Positions 25,292 through 34,164 of a stretch of DNA of 64,000 nucleotides are shown here, piece after piece. The DNA comes from JAKACA01 sp963735115 (lineage in GTDB: Bacteria > Actinomycetota > Acidimicrobiia > Acidimicrobiales > Bog-793), in assembly GCA_963735115.1 (NCBI GenBank), contig CAVTJR010000003.1, positions 868,001 to 932,000 on the forward strand. Reading direction: 5' to 3'. Position 1 is the stretch's first letter. Each line of letters begins with the position of its first letter. The notes beneath the pieces were generated by a model. It made no database searches and was not told the DNA's origin. It was given only the letters and a program-made list of their open reading frames with translations. Made by a program: the position numbers and the translations under genes.

Positions 25292-26517
25292 ATGGCCGAT
25301 TTGAGCGACATTCCCCGCATCATCTCCGTCGACGACCATGTCGTCGAACCGCCCGACCTGTGGCAGTCACGCCTGCCGGCGAAGTACCTCGACCGCGCCC
25401 CCGCGTGCTCCGCCTGAAGGGACGCCTCGGGGGTGGTGGCACGGGTGGCCGCTCCGTCGGCTTCACGGTGACGGAGGACGGCCAGTGGTGCGACGTCTGG
25501 CACTACGACGATCTCGTCACGCCGTTCCTGATGCTGTCGGCGGCGGTGGGTTTCGAGGAGGTCGGGTTCAACCTGACGACCTTCGACGAAATCCGCCCCG
25601 GCGCCTGGAAGCAGGCGGAACGCCTCGCCGACATGGATGCCAACCACGTCGACGCCGCCGTCTGCTTCCCGAACACGATCCCGCGCTTTTGCGGGCAAGC
25701 GTTCTACGAGCGGGAGGACAAGGAGCTCGCCGGCCTGTGCGTGCAGGCCTACAACGACTGGATGATCGACGAGTGGTGCGCCGGGGCGGCCGCCGGCAAG
25801 CTCATCCCGCTCACGATGGTGCAGCTGTGGGATCCGCAGCTGGCGGCTGCCGAGATCCGGCGATGCGCCGGCAAGGGCAGCCACGCCATCACGTTTCCGG
25901 AGAACCCGTTCCCGCTCGGCCTGCCCTCGATCCACGACAAGTCCCGCCACTGGGACCCGGTCTACCGGGCGTGCGAAGAAACCGACACCGTCTTGTGCAT
26001 GCACATCGGCTCCTCCTCCCGCATGCCGTCGACGTCGCCAGACGCACCCTTCATCGTCTCGTCGGTTCTGACGTTCCAGAACGCCATGGGCTCGATGGTC
26101 GACTACCTGTTCTCAGGCATCCTCACGCGCTTTCCTCGGCTCACCATCGCCTACGCCGAGGGACAGGTCGGGTGGATGCCCTACATCCTCGAGCGGGCGG
26201 ACAAGCTCTGGGAGGAGAGGTCTGACAATTCCTTCGGGACGGCACTCCCGAACCCACCTTCGTCGTATGTGGCAGGGCGCATCTATGGCTGCCTCTTCGA
26301 CGACGAGACCGGGTTGAAGAACCGCGACGTGGTCGGCATGTCGCAAATCTGCTTCGAGACGGACTACCCGCACGCCGACTCGACCTTCCCCGAGTCGAAG
26401 GCCGTGCTGGCGAAGATCGCTACTGACGCTGGGTTGTCCGGCGACGAGCTGTACGCCCTCGCCCGCGGCAATGCCATCAGGGCCTTCGGTCTCGAACGGT
26501 TCGGCATCACCGAGTGA
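25292..26517 (+). CDS. ACMSD-type amidohydrolase, disrupted by a single-base frameshift
   Basis: The ATG at 25292, with a GGAG 7 bases before it, starts MADLSDIPRIISVDDHVVEP and runs to YLDRAPACSA then TGA. The family-like continuation (RVLRLKG..., then TEDGQWCDVWHYDD) is in another frame and is open to 26517. One missing C in the CCCCC run at 25398-25402 explains it: with six C the join reads YLDRAP-RVLRLKG. The restored protein is about 409 aa, an amidohydrolase-2 TIM barrel with DDHVVEP near the N-terminus, NTIPRFCGQAFYEREDKELA and ETDYPHADSTFPESK. A short start at 25360 would lack the first metal ligand. A real mutation or a homopolymer error are both possible. Confidence 0.75.
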
Positions 26518-26521
26518 GCAG

Positions 26522-27589
26522 GTGACGACGAGCGACCGGCGACCGCCGCAGCCGGACGCCGCCGGCCGGCACGATGACGTCGTCGAGAGAGGCGGGGCGG
26601 ACTCGATCGAGGACGTCTTCTCGGCAGTGGAGGCGTCGGTGGCCCTCGTCGAAGTTGACGTCGGCGGGGGCAGAGCCTGGCAGGGGGCGAACGTCCTCTT
26701 GCCGGGGTACCGCCGTCTCTTCGGCGGCCAGCTGCTGGCGCAGGCGATCGCGGCGGCCACTGTGTCGGGTGGCGCTGCCGGCAAGGTCGCGCGCTCTTTG
26801 CACCTGGTGTTCATCGCCGAAGGCCGCACCGACTCGCCCGTCTCGTGGTCCGTAGAGGCTGTGCACGACGGGCGGACGTTCGCGACTCGCGCCGTCGTCG
26901 CCCGCCAGGGGGAGCGGGTGATCGCCACCGGCGTCGTCTCCCTGCACGCCCCGGACACGGGCGACCATGTGCTCGAGCACTCCATCGCGCCCGTCGCCGT
27001 ACCCATGGCGGCCGAGGTCGCCGCGGCCGCTCAGCTTGGTGCCATGGCCTTCGAAACCCGCCCCGTTCTCTCTCCCGCAGTCTTCTCCCGAGGCGTCGGG
27101 TCCGAGCCGAGGCCGTTCTGGGTGGGTGAAAGGGACGTATTTGGGCCAAATCACCACCCAGAACGACCGATGGAGCCTGCCGCAGCCGCCGAGGTCACCT
27201 CCGGGGCGCTCGACGGGCTCGCCGTCGGACCACCCGAGCTGGCGGCCTGGATGCGTGCGCCCCGGTCGCCGCGCCGCGGCACCGACCAGCTTGTTCATCA
27301 GGAGCTCCTCGCCTACGCATCCGACCTGACGATGATGGTGGCGGCCATGCGACCGCACGAAGGCATCGGGTTCGGCTCGCCCCTCGTGCAGGCGTCGGCC
27401 GTCACGAGCCATACGATCTCCTTCCACCGTCCGCTGAGGGTGGACGAGTGGCTGCTCTTCGCGCAGGAGTCGCCGACCGCTGCCGGCGGTCGCGCCTACA
27501 TCCGGGGCGATTGGTTCGACGACACGGGCAGGGTCGTCGCATCCTGCGCACAGGAGGTTCTCATCCGGGTCGCAGGGCCAGACGGCTGA
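26522..27589 (+). CDS. Acyl-CoA thioesterase II (TesB-like, double hot-dog)
   Basis: 355 aa from GTG 26522, 4 bases after the preceding stop. The N-terminal hot-dog has RRLFGGQLLAQAIAAA and SLHLVFIAEGRTDSPVSW; the C-terminal hot-dog has the active-site Asp region YASDLTMMVAAMRPH and SPTAAGGRAYIRGDWFDDTG then ASCAQEVLIR. These match TesB-type enzymes that hydrolyse medium- and long-chain acyl-CoA. An Ala/Gly-rich and Pro-rich linker makes it longer than the usual 285-300 aa. The TGA shares a base with the TetR ATG. Confidence 0.87.
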   Translation: MTTSDRRPPQPDAAGRHDDVVERGGADSIEDVFSAVEASVALVEVDVGGGRAWQGANVLLPGYRRLFGGQLLAQAIAAATVSGGAAGKVARSLHLVFIAEGRTDSPVSWSVEAVHDGRTFATRAVVARQGERVIATGVVSLHAPDTGDHVLEHSIAPVAVPMAAEVAAAAQLGAMAFETRPVLSPAVFSRGVGSEPRPFWVGERDVFGPNHHPERPMEPAAAAEVTSGALDGLAVGPPELAAWMRAPRSPRRGTDQLVHQELLAYASDLTMMVAAMRPHEGIGFGSPLVQASAVTSHTISFHRPLRVDEWLLFAQESPTAAGGRAYIRGDWFDDTGRVVASCAQEVLIRVAGPDG

Positions 27590-28212
27590 TGGGCGACTGG
27601 CCCCTCACCGTCGCCGCCAGGTCTTCGCGCACGCACGGGCGGCGAACACTCGCCAGGCTGCTCGAGGCCGCCGAGTCGGAGTTGGGCGCTCACGGGTATC
27701 ACGGCGCTCGCATGGCCCGCATCGCCAAGGCGGCCGGTGTCGCCCACGGCACGCTCTACGTCTACTTCAAGGACAAAGACGATCTCCTCGCCGCTCTCCA
27801 GCTCGATGTCGACGCCGAGCTGCGGGCGGCCTTGCTGGCGATGCCGGACCTGAGCCACAGCGCGGCGGGCGCAACGGAGCTGCAGCGATGGTCCGAGTCG
27901 GTGTGCCGAGTCTGCCAGCGCCACGGCGCCGTCCTGCAGGCGCTCGCCGAGGCGCTCAACGAGGACGAGCACAGCCCTGCTGGTCGCGCAGCCCTGCGGA
28001 GCATGCGGGTGACGACCGGGCACATGGCCGATCGCCTCCGGGCAGCCTGCGGCGAGTCGCCCGAGTTCGACCCCGAGATCGCCGCCCTCTGCCTGTTCGC
28101 ACTCGTCGAAGGAGGCAACCGAGCGGTCTTCCGGGGCGAGCTCGAGGCCACCGAGGCGGAGCTGGCGAGGGAGATCGCTCGTTTCGTGCAGCAGGTCGCC
28201 CGACGGGTCTGA
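27589..28212 (+). CDS. TetR-family transcriptional regulator
   Basis: 207 aa. The N-terminal TetR helix-turn-helix is clear at about 15-65: TLARLLEAAESELGAHGYHG, MARIAKAAGVAHGTLYVYFK and DKDDLLAALQ. The C-terminal half is an all-helical ligand domain of unknown specificity. The one-base overlap with the thioesterase suggests it controls the fatty-acyl genes around it. No matching palindrome is visible inside the overlapping upstream region. Confidence 0.88.
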   Translation: MGDWPLTVAARSSRTHGRRTLARLLEAAESELGAHGYHGARMARIAKAAGVAHGTLYVYFKDKDDLLAALQLDVDAELRAALLAMPDLSHSAAGATELQRWSESVCRVCQRHGAVLQALAEALNEDEHSPAGRAALRSMRVTTGHMADRLRAACGESPEFDPEIAALCLFALVEGGNRAVFRGELEATEAELAREIARFVQQVARRV

Positions 28213-28260
28213 GGCCGCCCGATCCGCCCCGGGCTCGGCGGCGTGCCAGGCTGTCTCCCG

Positions 28261-29169
28261 ATGGCCGCCAGACCCGATCAGTTGCTCCGCCAGAGCCTCG
28301 ACGGCCGTGTGCACGCCAGGCTCGGCCACCGTCGACGCACCCTGCAGGTCTACAGGGAGCCGGCCGGGGATCCAGGCTGGTTCGGGCCCGAATCGATCAC
28401 GTGGAAGGTGCACGCCCGCCTCGGCCCCATGCTCGTCGGCGGCATCTCGGCCCTCATGCTGCAGACGCTCCACCCGCTCGTCGTCCAGGGCGTCGCCGAC
28501 CACTCGAACTACCGGGAAGACCCGCTGGGTCGGTTGCAGCGGACGGCTGACTTCATCGCCCTCACGACGTATGGCTCAGGCGCCCTGGCGGCACGGGCGG
28601 CCCAGGAGGTACGGACGATCCACGGCCGAGTGAGGGGCACGACGGCGAACGGGCAGGCCTACCGCGCCACCGACCCGGCGTTGTTGACGTACGTGCACGT
28701 GACGGAGGTGTGGAGTTTCCTGCGGGCCTACCAGCGCTACTCGCAACACCCGCTGTTGGCGAGCGAGAAGAACCAATACCTGTCAGAGGTGTCGATCGTC
28801 GCTCGCCGCCTCGGCGCCGTCTCGGTGCCCGAGAGCGTGGACGAGGTGCGGGCGTACCTGCGCGAGCTTCGGCCGCAGCTCGGGCGAGGCCCGGAGGCGG
28901 AGAGGATCGTGCGCTTCCTCGTGCTGCCGCCGGCGGGAGCCTCCGTCTTGGAGCGGGCTGCCCATCGGACCATCGTCGAGGCCGGCATTGACCTTCTGCC
29001 GTCCTTCGCCCGCCGGGAGCTCGGCTTCCTGCGGCCCGTCGGCCTCCGCCTGATGGCCGTGCGGCCGGCCGCGACGGTCCTCAGTCAGGCCCTGCATTGG
29101 TCGGTCGGCGAGGCGCCCATGCTGCGGGAGGCGAGCGAGCGTGCCCGCAAAGAGGTGCCTACGAGCTGA
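28261..29169 (+). CDS. DUF2236 / MpaB-type putative oxygenase
   Basis: About 302 aa from ATG 28261 (GTG 28243 is the alternative). Family hallmarks are WKVHARLGPMLVGGISALML, TLHPLVVQGVADHSNYREDP, RLQRTADFIALTTYGS and the downstream TYVHVTEVWSFLRAYQRY. DUF2236 proteins are related to latex-clearing protein and to fungal MpaB, and some bind haem through conserved His residues (here candidates in TLHPL, IHGRV and YVHVTE). The substrate is unknown. It follows the TetR gene by 48 bp. Confidence 0.83.
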   Translation: MAARPDQLLRQSLDGRVHARLGHRRRTLQVYREPAGDPGWFGPESITWKVHARLGPMLVGGISALMLQTLHPLVVQGVADHSNYREDPLGRLQRTADFIALTTYGSGALAARAAQEVRTIHGRVRGTTANGQAYRATDPALLTYVHVTEVWSFLRAYQRYSQHPLLASEKNQYLSEVSIVARRLGAVSVPESVDEVRAYLRELRPQLGRGPEAERIVRFLVLPPAGASVLERAAHRTIVEAGIDLLPSFARRELGFLRPVGLRLMAVRPAATVLSQALHWSVGEAPMLREASERARKEVPTS

Positions 29170-29178
29170 GGGGGCGCC

Positions 29179-29667
29179 TCAGGCGCCGAAGAGGTGGAAC
29201 ACCCGGTCGAGCGACCACGCCTGGTTGGCCTGGGCGAAGATGCAGACGATCGAGATGAGCGCCATCATCGAGTTCTGGCCCTGCTCAGCCCAGTCGTTGA
29301 TCATGAGCACGAAGTACAAGATGTTGAGCAGCAGGCCGCCGGCTAGGGCGATGGGCGTGAGCAAGCCGAGTGTCACGCCGAGGCCGATGGCGAGCTCGGA
29401 GAACACCACGATGTAGGCCATCGCCTTCGGGTGGGGCGCTACGACCCTCGAGAACCCGGTCTTCACAAAGCCCCATTTGTGCTTGTCCGCCACCGACTTC
29501 GCCCAGGCGATACCGGAACCTCGCTGCAACCACGCCTTCTTGTCCTTGTGCCGGAAGCTCTCGAGCCACCACAGCCCGAGCCCGATGCGCAGGATCGCCA
29601 GCCACTGCGGGGCGCACAGCCCGAGCGAGCGCGTCGGGAACACCTCGGCGAGGAGCGACTGCGTCAT
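29179..29667 (-). CDS. DoxX-family membrane protein
   Basis: 162 aa, ATG at 29667 overlapping the stop of the upstream acyl-CoA dehydrogenase. Four hydrophobic segments are visible: LAILRIGLGLWWLESFRHKD, AMAYIVVFSELAIGLGVTLG, LLTPIALAGGLLLNILYFVL and NSMMALISIVCIFAQANQAW. The R-x-G-L-G-L-W-W start and E-L-A-I-G pattern fit DoxX/TQO small-subunit proteins, which can associate with quinone- or thiol-linked redox systems. The operon position behind two acyl-CoA dehydrogenases suggests electron handling, which is only an inference. Confidence 0.8.
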   Translation of the reverse strand: MTQSLLAEVFPTRSLGLCAPQWLAILRIGLGLWWLESFRHKDKKAWLQRGSGIAWAKSVADKHKWGFVKTGFSRVVAPHPKAMAYIVVFSELAIGLGVTLGLLTPIALAGGLLLNILYFVLMINDWAEQGQNSMMALISIVCIFAQANQAWSLDRVFHLFGA

Positions 29668-30689
29668 CGGGCGACCTCCGCCAGCAGCACGTCGGGCGAG
29701 CCGAGCGTGACCGACCATTCGAGCGCCCGCTTCACGTACAGGTGCGCTGCGCACTCCTCCGTGAAACCCATGCCCCCGTGGTTCTGCACGTTGTCGTGAG
29801 CCGACACGACGGCGTATTCCGAGGCGAGCGCTTTCGCCGAGGCGGCCAGGCGGTGGGCCTCGGGCGCCTGCGCGTCGAGGGAGAGTGCCGCCAGCCACAA
29901 GAGCGAGCCGGCCGCCTCCGCGCGCACGGCCATGTCGGCGCAGCGGTGCTTGACGGCTTGAAAGGCACCGATCGGTTTGCCGAACTGCTCGCGCGAGAGC
30001 GCATAGGTGACGGACATGTCCCGCACCGCCTCGAGGACGCCGACAAGGAGGGCGGCAGCAAGCAAGCGACCTCGGGAGGCGACGCGGGCGGCCCGCTCGC
30101 CGGCTGGGAGGGCGACTTCGGTGGCGACGCCCTCCAGGTCCGCCAGGGCGACCGCCACGGAGGGATCGGGTGCCGGCAGTGCCCGGGCGACAGCTCGCAC
30201 CGGCGCAGCCGGCGCGAGGGCGACACCGTCGGGCGCCAGGCAGGTGACGTAGTCGGCGCCGTCGGCCTCGAGCACCCGGAAGCGCCCCCGCAGGCAGGCT
30301 TGGCCGGCGACGGCGGCCGAGGCGTCGTGCCAGGGTTCTGCCAGGCCGGCTGTCGTTTCGCCCGCCATGAGCGAACCGGCGAGATCGTCCCGCCCGCCGG
30401 CAAGGGCGACCGCGATCCCGAGGGAGGTGCCCAGCAGCGGGCCCGACGCCAAGGCGCGCCCGAGCTCGCGGAACAGCAGCGCCTGGTCGGCGGTGGATCC
30501 GGCAGACCCTCCTCGGGCGGTTGGCACGCCGATGGCGAACCAGCCGAGCCCTGCCATCTGCGCCCAGCGGGCCTCGAGGCCCGCCTCACGAGCGGCCGCC
30601 GGCGGGCCGTCCACGGGCGCGCCGGCCGCCAGCAGTCGGGCGGCCGCGGCCACCAGCTCCTCCTGCTCCGGCGTCGGGAGGAGGTTCAT
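29664..30689 (-). CDS. Acyl-CoA dehydrogenase (second subunit of a pair)
   Basis: 341 aa, shorter than the usual 380-400 aa. It begins MNLLPTPEQEELVAAAARLL and ends with the C-terminal helical domain: YALSREQFGKPIGAFQAVKH, then CADMAVRAEAAGS and NVQNHGGMGFTEE. The middle beta domain is divergent and Ala-rich. It overlaps both the preceding acyl-CoA dehydrogenase and DoxX by 4 bases. Paired, overlapping FadE genes in actinobacterial steroid pathways form alpha2beta2 enzymes in which the subunits share active sites, so this is probably the partner subunit; the arrangement here is inferred. Confidence 0.85.
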   Translation of the reverse strand: MNLLPTPEQEELVAAAARLLAAGAPVDGPPAAAREAGLEARWAQMAGLGWFAIGVPTARGGSAGSTADQALLFRELGRALASGPLLGTSLGIAVALAGGRDDLAGSLMAGETTAGLAEPWHDASAAVAGQACLRGRFRVLEADGADYVTCLAPDGVALAPAAPVRAVARALPAPDPSVAVALADLEGVATEVALPAGERAARVASRGRLLAAALLVGVLEAVRDMSVTYALSREQFGKPIGAFQAVKHRCADMAVRAEAAGSLLWLAALSLDAQAPEAHRLAASAKALASEYAVVSAHDNVQNHGGMGFTEECAAHLYVKRALEWSVTLGSPDVLLAEVAR

Positions 30690-31861
30690 CGGGGGAGCCC
30701 GAGGACGCGCTCGCCGATGATGTTGCGCTGGATGTCCTTCGAGCCGGCGGCGATCGTCGCCTGCAAGCTCCAGAGGTACTCCTGCGCCCAGCTACGCCGG
30801 CGAGCGGGCGCGTCCACGACGCCGGCACTGTCGGGGCCGACGATGTCGAGGGCGAGCTTGGCGACGCGCTGTTCCAGCTCGCCGAAGAGAACACGGATCA
30901 TTGAAGCCTCCGGTCCTGGCTGCGACTGGGTGGACGAGCGTGACACGGCCGCCAGCGTCATGGCTCTCAGGGCCGCCACCTCCGATCGCGCCCGACCGAG
31001 CCGGCGGGCGATCTCGTCGTCCAGAATGGCCGGCCGCCGGCCGTCCGGCCCGACGACGTGGCGGGCGACCTCGATCAGTTCGGTGACCGTCTGGTCGAGG
31101 CTCACCTGCTCGGCCATAAAGGCCGTGCCCCGCTCGAACGACAGTGTCGACATGGCGACGGACCAACCGTCGTTGAGGTCACCGACGACATTGGCGAGGG
31201 GGACGCGCACCTCGTCGTAGAAGACCTCGCAGAATTCGGACACGCCGACGAGCGTGCGGATCGGGCGGACCTCGATCCCAGGAGAGCGCATGTCACAGAT
31301 GACCCAGGTGATGCCCCGATGACGCGGCGCGTGCGGGTCGGTGCGGACGAGCAGCTCCTGGTAGGTGGCCACATCGGCGTAGCTCGTCCAGATCTTCTGC
31401 CCGTTGACGACGAGGTGGTCGCCGTCGACCGTGCCCCGTGTCCGCAGGCCGGCCAGGTCGGAGCCCGCCGCCGGCTCCGAGAAGCCCTGGCACCACGTCA
31501 GCTCACCTTTCAGTATCGGAGGGAGGTGCTCCGCCTTCTGGGCGGCTGAGCCCCGCAGGATCAGGGTCGGGCCGGCGTGCCGCAAGCCGACAAAGCACGC
31601 CCGCGGCTGCGGCGCCCCCGCCAAGGCGTACTCCTCGTACCAGATGAGCTGCTCGGCGAGCGACAGACCGAGCCCTCCGTACTCGACCGGCCAGGACACA
31701 CCTGCCCAGCCGGCCTCGAACTGCAGCCGCTGCCAGGCGAGCTCGAACTCCTGGGCGCCTCGGGGGTCCTCGGGTGGATCCTCCCGCGGTGCGTGCTCTG
31801 CCAGCCACGTGCGTGCTCGCTCACGAAAGTCTCGCTCGGCGGGGGACACGTCCAGGTTCAT
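30686..31861 (-). CDS. Acyl-CoA dehydrogenase (first subunit of a pair)
   Basis: 391 aa from the ATG at 31861; the frame is open further but only antisense to the divergent enoyl-CoA hydratase. FAD/acyl-CoA dehydrogenase motifs: GWAGVSWPVEYGGLGLSLAE, QGFSEPAAGSDLAGLRTRG, NGQKIWTSYADVATY, ITWVICDMRSPGIEVRPI, and a C-terminal WSLQATIAAGSKDIQRNIIG. It removes two hydrogens at alpha-beta of an acyl-CoA. It leads the operon with the 341-aa homologue and DoxX, and is divergent from an enoyl-CoA hydratase, so these would catalyse successive beta-oxidation steps. Confidence 0.92.
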   Translation of the reverse strand: MNLDVSPAERDFRERARTWLAEHAPREDPPEDPRGAQEFELAWQRLQFEAGWAGVSWPVEYGGLGLSLAEQLIWYEEYALAGAPQPRACFVGLRHAGPTLILRGSAAQKAEHLPPILKGELTWCQGFSEPAAGSDLAGLRTRGTVDGDHLVVNGQKIWTSYADVATYQELLVRTDPHAPRHRGITWVICDMRSPGIEVRPIRTLVGVSEFCEVFYDEVRVPLANVVGDLNDGWSVAMSTLSFERGTAFMAEQVSLDQTVTELIEVARHVVGPDGRRPAILDDEIARRLGRARSEVAALRAMTLAAVSRSSTQSQPGPEASMIRVLFGELEQRVAKLALDIVGPDSAGVVDAPARRRSWAQEYLWSLQATIAAGSKDIQRNIIGERVLGLPR

Positions 31862-31942
31862 GGGCGAGACACATCTATCAGGTATGGTGCCGACGGGCAA
31901 AGAGCAGGCGGGCACGGCAGGCGGGCGACGAGGAGGTTGCGC
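31862..31942 (+). promoter_or_regulatory. Divergent promoter region of the acyl-CoA dehydrogenase and hydratase genes
   Basis: 81 bp. TCAGGTATGGTG at 31878-31889 matches the element at 23479-23490. AGGAGG at 31931-31936 stands 6 bases before GTG 31943 and fixes that start. Confidence 0.45.
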
Positions 31943-32830
31943 GTGGGGGAGTACCGATGGCTCACGTGGGAGCCGCTCGACGAGGGCACGATTGTCCGGA
32001 TCCTCCTCAATCGGCCGGAGACGCGCAACGCCCAGAGCCGAGGGATGCTCGTCGAGCTCGGCGAGGCGTTCCGGGAAGCCGAAACCGACGACAAAGTACG
32101 CGTCGTCATCCTGGGCGGCGCCGGGAAGATGTTCTCCTCCGGCCACGACATGGGCTCCAAGGAGGCCATGGAGGAGTACAACGGACCGAACCGGCACCCG
32201 ACGGCGATGGGCGACGGCGCCACGCGCGAGGGCCTGGAGCGCCGCATGCTGCCGGAGTGGCACTACTTCTTCGAGAACACCCGTCGTTGGCGTGACCTTC
32301 GCAAGATCACGATCGCCCAGGTGCACGGCCCCGTGTACGCCGCCGGTCTCATGTTGATGTGGGCGTGCGACCTCATCTGCGCGGCCGATGACGTCACCTT
32401 CGCTGACGTCACGGGCGCTCGACTCGGCATGTGCGGTGTCGAGTACTTCGCCCATCCGTGGGAGTTCGGGCCTCGCAAGACGAAAGAGCTCATGCTGACG
32501 GGCGACTCGATCGACGTCGAGGAGGCCTTCCGCCTAGGTATGGTCAACAAAGTCTTCCCGGCGGGTGCCCTCGCCGACCAGACCCTCGCTTTCGCCCGTC
32601 GCGTGGCCAAGCTCCCGACGGTGACGGCACTGCTGGTGAAAGAGGCGGTGAACCAGAGCCAGGACAGCATGGGCTTTCACAACGCTCTCAACGCCTGCTT
32701 CAGCTTGCACCAGCTGAACCACGCCCATTGGGCCGAGCTCACCGGCGGTTGGGTCGGGACGCCTGAATACGGCGTGCCCGCATGGGGCAGTGCGCCTCCG
32801 GTGCAGCCGGCACGGCGCGACGAGCCTTAG
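31943..32830 (+). CDS. Enoyl-CoA hydratase/isomerase family protein
   Basis: 295 aa from GTG 31943 with a strong AGGAGG. Crotonase motifs: NRPETRNAQSRGMLVELGEA, the oxyanion segment KMFSSGHDMGSKE, VHGPVYAAGLMLMWACDLIC (second oxyanion Gly replaced by A-A-G-L), ARLGMCGVEYFAHPWEFGPR and the C-terminal ARRVAKLPTVTALLVKEAVN. It is longer than the usual 260 aa because of an insertion (EEYNGPNRHPTAMGDGATRE) after the first oxyanion loop. It is divergent from the paired acyl-CoA dehydrogenases. The acyl substrate is unknown. Confidence 0.9.
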   Translation: MGEYRWLTWEPLDEGTIVRILLNRPETRNAQSRGMLVELGEAFREAETDDKVRVVILGGAGKMFSSGHDMGSKEAMEEYNGPNRHPTAMGDGATREGLERRMLPEWHYFFENTRRWRDLRKITIAQVHGPVYAAGLMLMWACDLICAADDVTFADVTGARLGMCGVEYFAHPWEFGPRKTKELMLTGDSIDVEEAFRLGMVNKVFPAGALADQTLAFARRVAKLPTVTALLVKEAVNQSQDSMGFHNALNACFSLHQLNHAHWAELTGGWVGTPEYGVPAWGSAPPVQPARRDEP

Positions 32831-32874
32831 CCGATTCCGGAGGGCGACGAGTCTCAGCCGATTCCGGAGGGCGC
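32821..32874 (+). repeat. 27-bp tandem duplication at convergent gene ends
   Basis: Unit 1 at 32821-32847 and unit 2 at 32848-32874 share AGCCGATTCCGGAGGGCG and differ at four positions or so. The hydratase stop lies in unit 1 and the stop of the convergent amidohydrolase lies in unit 2. Confidence 0.85.
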
Positions 32875-34137
32875 CGAGGCGCTCGCCGTGAGCCCGAGCA
32901 GGTTTCGCATGTTGGCGCCCATGATCGCCTCGATGTCGGCGGCCGGCAGGTCGGCGATCTCCTCGACGTAGGAAAGCGGATCCGACATGCCCTCGGGGTG
33001 GGGGTAGTCCGAGCCGAAGATCACCTTGTCCGAACCCAGCAGCTCGACGAGACCGCGGGGGTCTTCCTCGTGGAAGGGGTGTACCCAGATGTTCCGCCGG
33101 AAGGCGTCGACCGGGTTCTCCGGGAGCTCCTGCGGCATCTTGTTGTAGACGTCGGCAAGAGACTTGAGGATGGGGCGCACCCAGGCGCTGCCGTTCTCGA
33201 CGAGGGCGATCTTGAGCTGTGGGAAGCGGTGCAGGACCCCGTGGCAGCAGAGGGACGCCACGGCATCCTCGATCGGACGGTGCCCCATGGACACGAGCCC
33301 GAACGGCGTTGGTTTGAAGGCGAGGTACTCGCCCCGCGTGCCCTCCCACTCGCTCGCGTAACGGGTGTAGCCGCTGTCGGAGGCGTGCATGACGACGAGG
33401 ACGCCGGACCGCTCGACGAGGCGCCAGAACGGGTCGAACTCCTCCAGGGCGAACGAGCGCGGGCCGCGAAAGCCGGCGACGGGCGCCGGCCGGATCAAGA
33501 CGGCCTTGGCTCCACGCTCGAGCACCCACTCGAGCTCTTCGATCGCCTTCTCCACGATCGGCAAGGTGATGACGGGCGTGGAAAAGATGCGGCTCTCGTA
33601 GTCGAACTGCCACTGCTCGTGCATCCACTCGTTGAGGGCGTGGATCGTGATGTGCGTGAGCTCCGGGTCGTCCCGCATGCGCTCCTCGACGAGGCTGGCC
33701 AGCGTCGGGTACATCATCGCCCTGTCGATGCCGAGATCGTCCATGAGCTCGAGGCGGGGTGCCGGCTCCCGGAACGCCGGTATCGCCTGGATCGGCTTTC
33801 CCATGATCTCCCGGTAGCTCTTGCCGTCCGGGTTGCCGTGCTTGAAGTACTCCTCCTGGGCGCCGGGGGCAGCCACGACGTCGAAGGTGGGGTTGGGGAT
33901 GTAGTTGCTGATCTGGCCCCGCACGACGATTTTCGTTCGCCCGTGCACGTCGACGTAGTCGATGACGCCTTCGTACCCCGGCGGGAGGTGCTTCGTGAGA
34001 GCCTCGCGGGTCTCGTACATGTGGTTGTCGGCATCGAAGACCGGGAAGGGGAGCGTCCGGGACGGCACGGCGGTGGCATCTCCTCTCGGCCCGGGGCGCA
34101 CCGGGTTGCGAAACATGATAGTCGTGTCTCGTTTCAC
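32854..34137 (-). CDS. Amidohydrolase-2 family protein
   Basis: 427 aa, ATG at 34137 (M8 at 34116 is an alternative). The TIM-barrel amidohydrolase pattern is PFPVFDADNHMYETREALTK near the N-terminus with D-A-D-N-H as the reduced metal site, HITIHALNEWMHEQWQFDYE, LVVMHASDSGYTRYA, and FGSDYPHPEGMSDPLSYVEE. The set resembles putative decarboxylase/hydrolase proteins abundant in actinobacterial steroid and aromatic clusters. It converges on the enoyl-CoA hydratase. The reaction is not predictable by eye. Confidence 0.85.
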   Translation of the reverse strand: MKRDTTIMFRNPVRPGPRGDATAVPSRTLPFPVFDADNHMYETREALTKHLPPGYEGVIDYVDVHGRTKIVVRGQISNYIPNPTFDVVAAPGAQEEYFKHGNPDGKSYREIMGKPIQAIPAFREPAPRLELMDDLGIDRAMMYPTLASLVEERMRDDPELTHITIHALNEWMHEQWQFDYESRIFSTPVITLPIVEKAIEELEWVLERGAKAVLIRPAPVAGFRGPRSFALEEFDPFWRLVERSGVLVVMHASDSGYTRYASEWEGTRGEYLAFKPTPFGLVSMGHRPIEDAVASLCCHGVLHRFPQLKIALVENGSAWVRPILKSLADVYNKMPQELPENPVDAFRRNIWVHPFHEEDPRGLVELLGSDKVIFGSDYPHPEGMSDPLSYVEEIADLPAADIEAIMGANMRNLLGLTASASAPSGIG

Positions 34138-34164
34138 CCGTCAGCTTGCGCGACGCCCTTCAGA

